Source: Desulfobulbaceae bacterium
GTDB lineage: Bacteria; Desulfobacterota; Desulfobulbia; Desulfobulbales; UBA5123
Reading direction: 5' to 3'
DNA length: 22,835 nucleotides
Assembly: GCA_029865195.1 (NCBI GenBank)
Contig: JAOUHH010000011.1
Location: forward strand, 1-22,835
Position numbers and translations under genes: made by a program. Of the stretch, positions 13,306-20,866 are shown in pieces (within the stretch, counting starts at the first letter, position 1; every line of letters starts with the position of its first letter). A model generated the notes under the pieces. It worked only from the letters and a program-made list of their open reading frames with translations, was not told the origin of the DNA and made no database searches.

Positions 13306-14916
13306 CTAGATGTAGCCGTTTTCCTGCAGGTGGTTGTGGATGTCGGCGGGGGAGAAACCGATTTTGCTCGCCACCCGGTCGGCGTGGCTGTCGCAGGAGA
13401 TGCCGGCAACAAAGCGGTGGGTGGGGGCGTCGTCCTTGAACTCCACCTGGATGAACCGGCCCTTGCCCTCGGCCTGGAATTTTTCGGCCAGCTCGAAGGA
13501 ATGGGTGACCAGCAGGTTGGAGTTGCACTTGGCCATGAGGCCGTTCAGGATGGCGACGGACTGGTTCAGCCGTTCATGGCTGGTGGTGCCCTCGGCGATC
13601 TCGTCGAGGACGACCAGGCTCTTGGGGGTGGTGGCGAAAAAGATGTCGCGGGTGGTGCGCAGTTCGGTGCCGAAACGGCCTTCCGGGTCGTTCAGGGAGT
13701 CGAAGGCCGGGGCCTGGTAGGCAATATGGGTGGCGATGTTCATCCGCGCCTTGGTGGCGACGATGGGCGCGCCGATCTGGCCGAGGATCTGGCTCTGGAC
13801 CACGGTCTTGCAGTAGGTGGTCTTGCCGCCGCTGTTGGGGCCGGTGATGAAGGTGACCCCCTGGCCGTTCAGGAAAACGTCGTTGCCGACATAGTTGCGG
13901 TTTTCTTTGGCCAGCAGCGGGTTCTTGAGATCGGTGGCCTCGAAGTAGTGCCGTTCGCCGTCGGTGAGTTCCGGCAGGGTGGTGGGATGGGGGAAGCTGC
14001 GTCGGAACTCGCCGAAAGAGAAGAGGACGTCAAGGCCGCCCACCGCCTCGATGGCCGAGGCGAAGCGGCTTGACTCAAGCAGGCGGTTGCGCAGGGGCAG
14101 GAGGGCGGTTTCGTAATCGAGGAGGGGCTTGACCACCCCGCCGTAAATGGAGCCGAGGAAGAAGCCGCCGCCGGTAAGCAGGGCAATGTACTGGGCCACG
14201 GCCTCGTTGACCAGGCCGGTATAGCCGGCACCGGCCATCAACAGGCAGGGCAGGACCGGGCCGACGCTGCAGGCGGAAAGACGGCCAGGGCGGAAGCGCA
14301 GCGCCGGGGTGTGCCATTTTTTCTCCTGGCGGGTGACGATGCCGTCCCAGGTCCGATAGGTGGGCCGATGGATCAGCTGGCTTTCCGGGGATTCCCCGAA
14401 GGATTTGATCAGGCGCAGCAGTGAATCGAGATAGATGGTTTCCGGTTGCGGGATGGCGGCGGCGGCCCGGTGCATGACGTCGGTGGCCTTCGCGGCGCGC
14501 TTCACGATCCCGTATGGGAACAGCGGATGGTAGTGGACGTTGAGAAACTGGAAAAGATCGGCTTCCCTTTCACTGAAAACGCCCAAGTATTCCGCCACCG
14601 CATTGCGCAGACGGTCATTGGCCTCCAGTTCGAGAAAGCCTTCCTGCTTGGCATGGATCAGTTCAAGCGATTCGGATGGGGTGACCAGCGAGTGGAAAAG
14701 CCGGGCCGCGCCGACATGGGTGCGGGTATGGTTGAGGGCCTTGTACAGATCATGGATTTCAACCATTTCCAGGGTACGTTTCTCGACAATGGTCTCCGTG
14801 AGCAGGGAAAACATCTTGTGGCTGTCCACCACCGATCCGGCCGGGCGGCGTTCATCAATGATCTTGTTGCGGTAGTTCAGATCGATGATCATCTTGTCGC
14901 TGATCAGGTCGGACAT
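13306..14916 (-). CDS. MutS-family ATPase with a hydrophobic central segment (not canonical mismatch-repair MutS)
   Basis: The C-terminal half is a MutS-type ATPase: Walker A TFITGPNSGGKTTYCKT (P-loop 359-367), the ARMNIATHIAYQA segment, signature-like TELRTTRDIF, Walker B KSLVVLDEIAEGTT (434-444), and the histidine switch LLVTHSFELAEKF. The N-terminal half (1-200) is helical and matches the core/lever part (AARLFHSLVTPSESLELI). There is no mismatch-recognition domain and no Smr domain, and 536 residues is much shorter than MutS1 or MutS2. Residues 218-262 are unusually hydrophobic and glycine-rich (GPVLPCLLMAGAG, ALLTGGGFFLGSIYGGVV), looking like two membrane-spanning helices inserted in the lever region. 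Resembles annotated 'MutS domain V' proteins of unknown role. It has its own strong promoter at 15012-15040. Confidence 0.8.
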   Translation of the reverse strand: MSDLISDKMIIDLNYRNKIIDERRPAGSVVDSHKMFSLLTETIVEKRTLEMVEIHDLYKALNHTRTHVGAARLFHSLVTPSESLELIHAKQEGFLELEANDRLRNAVAEYLGVFSEREADLFQFLNVHYHPLFPYGIVKRAAKATDVMHRAAAAIPQPETIYLDSLLRLIKSFGESPESQLIHRPTYRTWDGIVTRQEKKWHTPALRFRPGRLSACSVGPVLPCLLMAGAGYTGLVNEAVAQYIALLTGGGFFLGSIYGGVVKPLLDYETALLPLRNRLLESSRFASAIEAVGGLDVLFSFGEFRRSFPHPTTLPELTDGERHYFEATDLKNPLLAKENRNYVGNDVFLNGQGVTFITGPNSGGKTTYCKTVVQSQILGQIGAPIVATKARMNIATHIAYQAPAFDSLNDPEGRFGTELRTTRDIFFATTPKSLVVLDEIAEGTTSHERLNQSVAILNGLMAKCNSNLLVTHSFELAEKFQAEGKGRFIQVEFKDDAPTHRFVAGISCDSHADRVASKIGFSPADIHNHLQENGYI

Positions 14917-14938
14917 CTCTGTGCTCTCGCGGAGGTTG

Positions 14939-14955
14939 TCAGCCGTAGAGGCTGA
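14939..14955 (-). promoter_or_regulatory. small hairpin in the leader of the MutS-like gene
   Basis: TCAGCC and GGCTGA form a perfect 6-bp stem with a 5-nt loop about 23 nt upstream of the start codon. No T run follows. A role in translation is possible but not shown. Confidence 0.3.
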
Positions 14956-15011
14956 AAAGCATGAAAAACGGTGCCGACAAAGGGCGGCGGGTGAGGTTGC
15001 AAAAAGTGCGT

Positions 15012-15040
15012 TTAATACCCATTGGCAGGATACCTGTCAA
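15012..15040 (-). promoter_or_regulatory. near-consensus sigma-70 promoter for the MutS-like gene
   Basis: On the minus strand a perfect TTGACA (15035-15040) is followed after 17 nt by TATTAA (15012-15017). The expected start near 15005 leaves a leader of about 90 nt. It is the closest to consensus of all promoters seen in the window. The rest of the 294-nt gap 14917-15210 holds only a hairpin and the terminator of the upstream gene. Confidence 0.75.
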
Positions 15041-15143
15041 GAGCGCAAGTGTCCATGTGATGCCGATATTCGCGGGAGATATAGGGATAACGACTCGTTT
15101 TTGCAGACGAAGGGATATAAAAGGTGTGTGGTGGTGTGAAAGT

Positions 15144-15166
15144 AAAAAAGGGGGAGTGTTGCCCCC
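15144..15166 (-). terminator. intrinsic terminator of the CxC/CxxC small-protein gene
   Basis: On the minus strand GGGGG-(7 nt)-CCCCC is followed directly by TTTTTT, 45 nt after the stop at 15211. Confidence 0.75.
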
Positions 15167-15210
15167 GGAACTTTCGGTCGGTAATGGCCGCGAAAATTCC
15201 GGGGATCGAA

Positions 15211-15654
15211 TCAGGCGCGCAGCGCTTTTCGCCAACCGGCCGCCTTCAGTTTGTTGACGCGCTCGATATTCCAGGCGGTGATGGCCGTGAGGTACTGGGT
15301 CTGGTCCTCCTTGCGGAGTCGCAGGAGTTGTTCCTTTTCGTCGGTGATCGCCTCTTTTTCGCCGGGATACATTTCAAGCCAACAGGCATACCCCTGGTCG
15401 AAGAGCATGGCCGGGGTAACCTCCGTGGGGGAAACGCCCAGTCGACCGGCGGCGAGGAATCGGGCCAGGATCATATCGTACTCGATAACCCAGCCGTTGT
15501 CCTGCAGCATGGATTCCGCATTGAAAGCGAGGTCGCCGGGGCAGGAGGGACAGAAGACCCTGGAGATCGCTTCCGGCGACATGATGTTGTCGCGGAGATG
15601 AAACTGTACATTTCGGGAGCCGCATTCGCAGGTCTTTCTCACATCGATACACAT
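15211..15654 (-). CDS. small zinc-ribbon-like hypothetical protein (147 aa)
   Basis: The family is not recognised. The start MCIDVRKTCECGSRNVQF carries C2, C9 and C11, and FCPSCPG carries C35 and C38. This gives a CxC-x23-CxxC arrangement that would suit a single zinc ribbon at residues 8-40. The rest is mostly helical, with a charged stretch PGEKEAITDEKEQLLRLRKE and a tryptophan-containing end (TAITAWNIERVNKLKAAGW). There is no signal peptide or membrane helix. The gene is well supported: ATG with GAGG 7 nt upstream, a promoter (15687-15714) and a terminator, so it is a single-gene unit between the MutS-like gene and the hybrid kinase. A role in RNA or protein binding can be guessed from the ribbon but nothing in the context proves it. 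Confidence 0.75.
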   Translation of the reverse strand: MCIDVRKTCECGSRNVQFHLRDNIMSPEAISRVFCPSCPGDLAFNAESMLQDNGWVIEYDMILARFLAAGRLGVSPTEVTPAMLFDQGYACWLEMYPGEKEAITDEKEQLLRLRKEDQTQYLTAITAWNIERVNKLKAAGWRKALRA

Positions 15655-15686
15655 AGGCGTGCCTCATTGCGTTTGGGTTTTTTAAC

Positions 15687-15714
15687 ACCATACCATTCTC
15701 AATAATATTTACAA
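15687..15714 (-). promoter_or_regulatory. promoter for the zinc-ribbon-like gene
   Basis: On the minus strand TTGTAA (15709-15714) and TATGGT (15687-15692) are spaced 16 nt, with TGG ahead of the -10. The AT-rich spacer stands out from the GC-rich surroundings. Leader about 25 nt. Confidence 0.55.
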
Positions 15715-15777
15715 GACCTTTTTTGTCCTAGTTTGGTTTTTTGTTAAGCCACGCGACGAGTTTGCTGCAGCCAGATG

Positions 15778-18564
15778 CTATTCAGTGGCAGAGGGGAGGA
15801 ATTTGCCAAGCACCGCCAGCAGGGTGTCATAATCAACGGGCTTGGAAAGATAATCGTCCATGCCGCCGGCAAGACATCGCTCCCGGTCTTCCTTTAAGGC
15901 GTGGGCGGTCAGGGCGATGATGGGGATATGGGTTCCGAGATCCTGTTCCCGCCGGCGGATGGCGGCGGTGGCGGTAAATCCATCCATCTGAGGCATCTGC
16001 AGATCCATCAGGACCATGTCGTAGGCCTGTTTGTTCAGATACTCCAGGGCCAGTTGTCCGTTTTCCACGGCGGTGACCTGCCATCCTTCCCCTTCGAGGA
16101 TGGTGGTGATCAGGGTGCGGTTGATAAAGTCGTCTTCCGCGACCAGGATCCGTTTCGTCTCTTTGTCGCCGGAGGGGGGAGCGTTATTGGTGTCCTCGTT
16201 TGCCTCGGGCTTGGCGGCCTTGGCAGCCTTGGCCCTTTTGACGGCCTCGTGGATGGCGGTAAGCAGATCCGCCGGGCTGGTCGGCAACTCGATGCTCGCG
16301 GCAATGTCCTGGGCATCGATATTGGAGGCGGCAACCGGATGGCCGCTCTGGTACATGAGAACCAGGCCGGTGTGGGGCGTTTTGCCGTCGGCGCTGCTCG
16401 GCGTAAGAGAGGTGGCGTCAAGATCCGGAAGGGAGGTGTCGAGGAGGATGACGTCGATCTCTTTTTCCTGCAGGGCCGTGCGCAGGGCCGGTCCGTTATC
16501 GACCGTGGTGACGGAGGGAAGCCATCGCCGCAGGATCTCGTAGAGCGATTCCCGGCCGCCGTCGTCCGGCTTTGCCAGCAGAATCTTCAGCCCCCCCATA
16601 TCCTGCAGTTGTACGCATTGAGACCTTTCGGCATGCTGCTGCTTCTTGAGTTGCACGGTGAAATAGAAGGTGCTGCCCTCGCCCGGCGTACTGTCAACAC
16701 CGATTTTGCCATCCATCAGTTGGATGAGTTCGGAAGCGATGGCGAGGCCGAGGCCGGTGCCGCCATACTTGCGGGTTGTTGAGCCGTCGCCTTGGGAGAA
16801 GGCGTGGAAGATGCTTTCCTGCTGGTCGACGGGGATACCGATACCGGTATCGTGGACCGCGAACTGCAGGGTCACGTTGGTGTCGTCAGCCGTTTTTTTA
16901 TGTCCGACCTCAACCAGCACCTCGCCTTGGTTGGTGAATTTGATGGCGTTGCCGATCAGGTTGCAGAGGATCTGCCGCAGGCGGCCCGCGTCGCCGATGA
17001 CCTCGGCGGTCACCCCGGGATTAATCTGATAGTAGAGTTCAACACCTTTTTCCTGGGCGGAGACGATCAGCGTCCGCAGGGTTTCATCCAGCAGCGCCTG
17101 CAGGTTGAAGGGGGCCGGATCGAGGGAAAGATGGCCCGCCTCGATCTTTGAAAAGTCGAGGATGTCGCCGACAATGTCCATCATCCGGAGCGCCGAGGTC
17201 TTGGCGAGGCCGAGGAACCGTTCCTGTTTTTCGTCGAGCTTGGAGCGGGACAGGAGTTCAAGCAGGCCGATGACGCCGTTCATCGGCGTGCGGACCTCGT
17301 GACTCATGTTGGCGAGAAACTGGCTCTTGGCCATGTTGGCGATTTCCGCAGCCTCCTTGGCCTGCTGCAGGTTGATCTCGTCGAGTCGTCGCTCGGTGAT
17401 GTCAATGCTGTATTCGATCACCTGTTTGATCCGGCCGTATTTGTCGAGGATCGGGTAGCCGTGGACCTCGACGATGCGTTTGTTGTCATCCTTGTCCAGA
17501 TGGATGTGATCGAATTGCGCGGGACGGCCGGTTTCTCGCACCACCTTGACCGGGCAGGGATGGTCGTGGCTGTTGCAGGGGGTGTCGCGGCGATGGGTCA
17601 GTTGATGGCAGGTGGCGGCGGGGGTAATGGCCCCGAACTGCGCGGCCTCGTTGGCCAACGCAATGGTGTAGTCGTCGACGTTGATGACGTAGAGGGGGAA
17701 GGTCAGGGCGTCGAGGATGGTCCGCAGGAAGGTGCTCTGCTCGCTCAGTTCCGTTTCGGCCTTCTTGCGTTCCGAGATGTCGACGAAGGTTTCGATCAGC
17801 ACCTCGCCGCCGGGCAAGGTGAGTTCCGTCACCGTTTTCAGAATCGGCACTGTCGTGCCGTCGGACCTGATCAGGATGCGTTCGGCGTTGTCTACGGTCT
17901 GGTGGTGTTCGGTGATCGGGCAATCGCCTTTTTTGCGGGGGCAGATGAAGGTATGGCATTCATGGCCGATGATCTCTTCCTTGCGCAGGCCGATCATGGC
18001 CGCTGCCGCGGAGTTGACGTCCTGGATGCGGTGGGTTTCCCGGTCGATGACCACCAGGCCGGTCATCATCGCTTCCTTGACCGCCTCGAAATAGGCGAGA
18101 TTCTTTTCATATTTATCGGCGGCCTTCGGGTCGCCGGCAATACCGGTCAGTCGGCGCAGCGAGCCGATGATCGTTCCTGCCTCGTCACGCAGCAGGTAGT
18201 TGTGCTTGCGGGTGGAAACGGTTGATCCGTCGCGCCGCCGGTGGGGGAGCGTGCCACTATATTGACCTGTTTCGGCGAGGATGCGTTCGGCGGCAATGAT
18301 GGCGTCCTTGGCGTTGTCGGCATGAACAATGGAGAGATGTTTGCCGATCAGGTCGGTGACGGCATACCCGTGCAGGTCGGCATAGGCGTGGTTTGCAATG
18401 ATTATCATGCCGGCGGGATCGGCGACCAGTATCCCCTCGCCGCATTGGTTGATCACGGAAGTAAGGAGTTTGTTGCGGGCGATTTCGCGCTCCTGATCAC
18501 GGAGCCGTCCCTCCAGGATTGCGATCCGCTGGGTCAGCTCTGCATGAGTGGGGCCGTTGTCCAT
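15778..18564 (-). CDS. triple-PAS hybrid histidine kinase with two receiver domains
   Basis: This 928-residue cytoplasmic hybrid kinase has no membrane segment. Order: a coiled coil (7-35); PAS1 (36-145, VINQCGEGILVADPAGMIII); PAS2 (155-268) with C203, C208 and C215; PAS3 (275-392) with C319, C330 and C337; a short coiled coil. The phosphoacceptor H422 is in FLANMSHEVRTPMNG. The ATPase domain is complete: N box NLIGNAIKFT, G1 DTGIGIP, F box FHAFSQGD, G2 GGTGLGLAI. Receiver 1 (658-778) is worn: it retains D709 in LLDTSLPD, but its start is LLAKPDDGG and no clear conserved lysine is visible. An alanine/lysine-rich linker leads to receiver 2 (804-925), which is intact: LVAEDD, D854 in VLMDLQMPQMDG, K908 in YLSKPVD. 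ATG with GGAG 7 nt upstream. It stands alone with a possible promoter at 18654-18682. The signal sensed and the output are unknown. Confidence 0.9.
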   Translation of the reverse strand: MDNGPTHAELTQRIAILEGRLRDQEREIARNKLLTSVINQCGEGILVADPAGMIIIANHAYADLHGYAVTDLIGKHLSIVHADNAKDAIIAAERILAETGQYSGTLPHRRRDGSTVSTRKHNYLLRDEAGTIIGSLRRLTGIAGDPKAADKYEKNLAYFEAVKEAMMTGLVVIDRETHRIQDVNSAAAAMIGLRKEEIIGHECHTFICPRKKGDCPITEHHQTVDNAERILIRSDGTTVPILKTVTELTLPGGEVLIETFVDISERKKAETELSEQSTFLRTILDALTFPLYVINVDDYTIALANEAAQFGAITPAATCHQLTHRRDTPCNSHDHPCPVKVVRETGRPAQFDHIHLDKDDNKRIVEVHGYPILDKYGRIKQVIEYSIDITERRLDEINLQQAKEAAEIANMAKSQFLANMSHEVRTPMNGVIGLLELLSRSKLDEKQERFLGLAKTSALRMMDIVGDILDFSKIEAGHLSLDPAPFNLQALLDETLRTLIVSAQEKGVELYYQINPGVTAEVIGDAGRLRQILCNLIGNAIKFTNQGEVLVEVGHKKTADDTNVTLQFAVHDTGIGIPVDQQESIFHAFSQGDGSTTRKYGGTGLGLAIASELIQLMDGKIGVDSTPGEGSTFYFTVQLKKQQHAERSQCVQLQDMGGLKILLAKPDDGGRESLYEILRRWLPSVTTVDNGPALRTALQEKEIDVILLDTSLPDLDATSLTPSSADGKTPHTGLVLMYQSGHPVAASNIDAQDIAASIELPTSPADLLTAIHEAVKRAKAAKAAKPEANEDTNNAPPSGDKETKRILVAEDDFINRTLITTILEGEGWQVTAVENGQLALEYLNKQAYDMVLMDLQMPQMDGFTATAAIRRREQDLGTHIPIIALTAHALKEDRERCLAGGMDDYLSKPVDYDTLLAVLGKFLPSATE

Positions 18565-18653
18565 TATCGATCTCCGAGGGGCGTATCCGTTGATCCGTGC
18601 GGGCGGTGTCCCGGCAAAAAGCTTGTCCTGCGACAGTTATTTCGATCCGACAC

Positions 18654-18682
18654 ATGATGCCATGATTTTTTGGGAAGGGCAA
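18654..18682 (-). promoter_or_regulatory. possible promoter for the hybrid kinase gene
   Basis: On the minus strand TTGCCC (18677-18682) and CATCAT (18654-18659) are 17 nt apart, with TGG before the -10. Both hexamers match consensus at 4 of 6. Other sequence in the 213-nt gap 18565-18777 shows no clear terminator. Confidence 0.38.
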
Positions 18683-18777
18683 AAGGATTTCAGTCTGAAT
18701 CCCGTGGTTGGTTTATGAACGGCGCCAGGCTGTAGGATTTTTTTGATAAACCCGGAGGCGGTGGTAACGGATGACGC

Positions 18778-20685
18778 TCAGGTCCGGGCCGTTTGTGCAT
18801 TGCCCGGGTCTTCCTCGGTTATTTCATGCGAGTGTGGCGGAAAACGGTAGTTGTCTTCCATGAACAGGGCGACACAGGCCTCCACGGCATCCGGGTCATA
18901 GTGGGTGCCCTTTTTTGCGGTGATCTCGGTAAGGGCGCGGTCGATGCCGAGGGCTGGGCGATAGGGTCGGTGTGATGACATTGCCTCCACCACGTCGGCA
19001 ACCGCCAGAATCTTGGCATTTTGCAGAATCGCGTCTCCTTTCAGCCCGTGCGGATAACCGGAGCCGTTAAGCCGCTCATGATGCTGGAGAACAATCGTGG
19101 CCAGCGGCCACGGGAAATCGATCCCCTTGAGAATGTTATAACCGATCTCGGGATGCGGCTTGATGATGGCGAATTCCGTGTCGGTCAATCTCCCGGGGTA
19201 ACTGAGGATACCCGTCGGAACCTTGATCTTGCCGATGTCGTGGAGGAGTCCAGCCATGTAGACGCCTTCGATTTGGTCGCTGGGCAGGGCAAGCCTTCTG
19301 GCGATGGCGGCGGCAAGATCGGCCACCCGCCGCTGGTGTCCGGAGGTGTACGGGTCGCGCATCTCCACGGTAAGCGCGATGGCTTCGATGCTGCCGGTCA
19401 TCGCCTTGGCAAGTTCTCGGGTGCGTTCCTCGACCCGATGTTCAAGGTCGTCATGCGCCTTCTTGAGCGATTCCTCGGCCAGTTTGCGGTCGGTGATGTC
19501 GTTGATCATCAGGAAATAGCCGACCAGGCGATCCTGTTTGTCGATGATCCCGGAGGCGCGGGCGTTGAGGATCTGCTTGACGCCGTCCTGTTCCCGCTTG
19601 ATGAGGAAGGAGGTCCGCTCACCGTTGCCGATGGTGTTCAACACCTCGTTCAAGCGCCCGAGAAGGGCGTTGTCGTGCCCATGCAGGGTCAGGATATTGT
19701 GGCCGAGAACCTGGTCGGCCTTGGCGCCGAGGATCTTCTCTGCCCCTGGGTTGAAGTAGATAACGGTGTTGTGGATGTCCGAAGCGATGATCCCGTAATC
19801 GATGGAGGAGTGAAGGATGTTGTCAAGATAGGCGGTTTTGACCGCCAGATCCTTGTAGGTGTGTTGGAGAAGGTGATCCTTTTCCTTGATGATATCGTTC
19901 AGGGCCTGGATGTATTTGCCCTCAAGCCCTTTGACGATATCCGACTGCGTCGCGAGCCCCTTGATCCTGCCCTCCTTGTCGATGACCACCAGCCGGCGCA
20001 GCTTTTTGCGCTTCATGATCTCGATGGCGACAGGCAGCTGGGTATCGCCGGTCACCGTCTGCAGGGAGGTGGTCATGACGTCTCCCACGGCGATTCGTGA
20101 CAGATCGGGGTGTTCCATGTGCAGCCGGGAAACATCGCGTTCGGTGATGATCCCGACCGGCCGGTCGTCCTCGGTGACGACGATGCAACTCATCGCTTTC
20201 TCGTCCATCCGGACCAGCGCCTGTCGGACATCGGTGCCACGGGAAACGGTGAAGACGACATTGGTCATGACCTGCGCCACCCGTTTCGTTTCGACGAACG
20301 AGTCGTAGGAGAGATGCTCGACGATGTTCGAGAGGGTGACCACGCCGATGAGTTGGGTGGCGTCATTTACCACCGCCAGATGGCGCATGCCATGGGTGGA
20401 GAGGATGTTGTAGGCCTCGAAGATCGGCATGGACGCCGTGGCGGTGATCACCGGCGAACTCATGATCGAGCGGATCGGATGGTCGGCAGAGGGGGCGGAT
20501 TGCCTGGCGATGTATCTGACCACGTTGCGCTCGGTGACGATGCCCACCGGACGGTTTTCGTCAATGGCGATGATGCAGCTGATATTGTTGCTGCGCATGG
20601 TCTGCAAGGCCTCGGCGATGGATATCTCCGGGGCGACGGTGATCACATTCGGGGTCAGGATGTCGGCGAGGGTGATTGTTTCCAT
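18778..20685 (-). CDS. four-CBS, PAS and HD-GYP protein, probable cyclic-di-GMP phosphodiesterase
   Basis: The protein has 635 residues and is predicted cytoplasmic. Two CBS pairs fill 1-255: CBS1 (LTPNVITVAPEISIAEAL to PVGIVTERNVV), CBS2 (SSPVITATASMPIFEAY), CBS3 (TNVVFTVSRGTDVRQAL to PVGIITERDVS), CBS4 (TTSLQTVTGDTQLPVAI to IKGLATQSDIV). Such pairs typically bind adenine nucleotides and sense energy state. A PAS domain follows (280-400, ILHSSIDYGIIASDIHNTVI), then a coiled coil (400-428). The HD-GYP domain (430-605) has the key residues: H450 in TSGHQRRV, HDIGKIKVP (482-490), H511 in KPHPEIGYNIL, HHERLNGSGYPHGLKG (535-550), AVADVVEAMSSHRPYRPA. Metal ligands appear intact, so it should hydrolyse c-di-GMP. 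No DNA-binding part. ATG with GAGG 5 nt upstream and its own promoter. Regulation by AMP/ATP or a PAS ligand is inferred. Confidence 0.9.
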   Translation of the reverse strand: METITLADILTPNVITVAPEISIAEALQTMRSNNISCIIAIDENRPVGIVTERNVVRYIARQSAPSADHPIRSIMSSPVITATASMPIFEAYNILSTHGMRHLAVVNDATQLIGVVTLSNIVEHLSYDSFVETKRVAQVMTNVVFTVSRGTDVRQALVRMDEKAMSCIVVTEDDRPVGIITERDVSRLHMEHPDLSRIAVGDVMTTSLQTVTGDTQLPVAIEIMKRKKLRRLVVIDKEGRIKGLATQSDIVKGLEGKYIQALNDIIKEKDHLLQHTYKDLAVKTAYLDNILHSSIDYGIIASDIHNTVIYFNPGAEKILGAKADQVLGHNILTLHGHDNALLGRLNEVLNTIGNGERTSFLIKREQDGVKQILNARASGIIDKQDRLVGYFLMINDITDRKLAEESLKKAHDDLEHRVEERTRELAKAMTGSIEAIALTVEMRDPYTSGHQRRVADLAAAIARRLALPSDQIEGVYMAGLLHDIGKIKVPTGILSYPGRLTDTEFAIIKPHPEIGYNILKGIDFPWPLATIVLQHHERLNGSGYPHGLKGDAILQNAKILAVADVVEAMSSHRPYRPALGIDRALTEITAKKGTHYDPDAVEACVALFMEDNYRFPPHSHEITEEDPGNAQTART

Positions 20686-20762
20686 GGATTCCTCGATGGG
20701 CGATTGTTTGTAACAGTCATCGGTGCCGGTGTGTGTGGTGGAAAAGTAAATGGTGAATTAAA

Positions 20763-20791
20763 GATATAGCAGTTAGGTGAATATAATTCAA
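20763..20791 (-). promoter_or_regulatory. sigma-70 promoter for the CBS/HD-GYP gene
   Basis: On the minus strand TTGAAT (20786-20791) and TATATC (20763-20768) are 17 nt apart, inside an AT-rich patch. Leader about 70 nt. Confidence 0.58.
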
Positions 20792-20814
20792 GATTGATAA
20801 CCCATCTTAGGTGA
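20773..20814. repeat. 8-bp direct repeats flanking the CBS/HD-GYP -35 element
   Basis: TTAGGTGA occurs at 20773-20780 and 20807-20814, 34 bp apart, on either side of the -35 hexamer. A possible operator; with only two copies it may be chance. Confidence 0.35.
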
Positions 20815-20817
20815 TGC

Positions 20818-20836
20818 TTGCAACGAGAAGTTGCAA
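20818..20836. repeat. perfect 7-bp inverted repeat behind the PAS-PAS kinase gene
   Basis: TTGCAAC and GTTGCAA flank a 5-nt loop, 31 nt after the kinase stop codon. There is no T run on either strand, so a classic intrinsic terminator is not supported. It could be an operator for the CBS/HD-GYP promoter nearby or an RNA 3' end structure. Confidence 0.5.
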
Positions 20837-20866
20837 TGGTTCAAGGGGGCTGCCGGCAGGGAAGGC

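Noticed and set aside
12388..14073. 561-codon plus-strand open frame opposite the hydrolase and MutS-like genes
   Set aside because: It crosses two well-supported minus-strand genes and the promoter region between them, has repetitive Gly/Val/Asp-rich composition typical of an antisense frame in GC-rich DNA, and shows no domain.
13306..14916. MutS2 or MutS1 assignment
   Set aside because: No Smr nuclease domain, no mismatch-recognition domain, and only 536 residues.
14939..15235. 98-codon minus-strand open frame between the MutS-like gene and the zinc-ribbon gene
   Set aside because: It overlaps the end of the zinc-ribbon gene, its terminator and the MutS-like promoter, and resembles translated control sequence.
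15690..15715. Fur-box-like AT-rich sequence upstream of the zinc-ribbon gene
   Set aside because: It matches the 19-bp Fur consensus too poorly and is explained by the promoter spacer.
18680..18705. possible terminator (GGATT...AATCC) behind the CBS/HD-GYP gene
   Set aside because: The stem needs a bulge and a one-base loop, so it is not stable enough to call.
18565..18777. sigma-54 promoter ahead of the hybrid kinase
   Set aside because: A TGGC is present but no matching GC element at the required -12 spacing.
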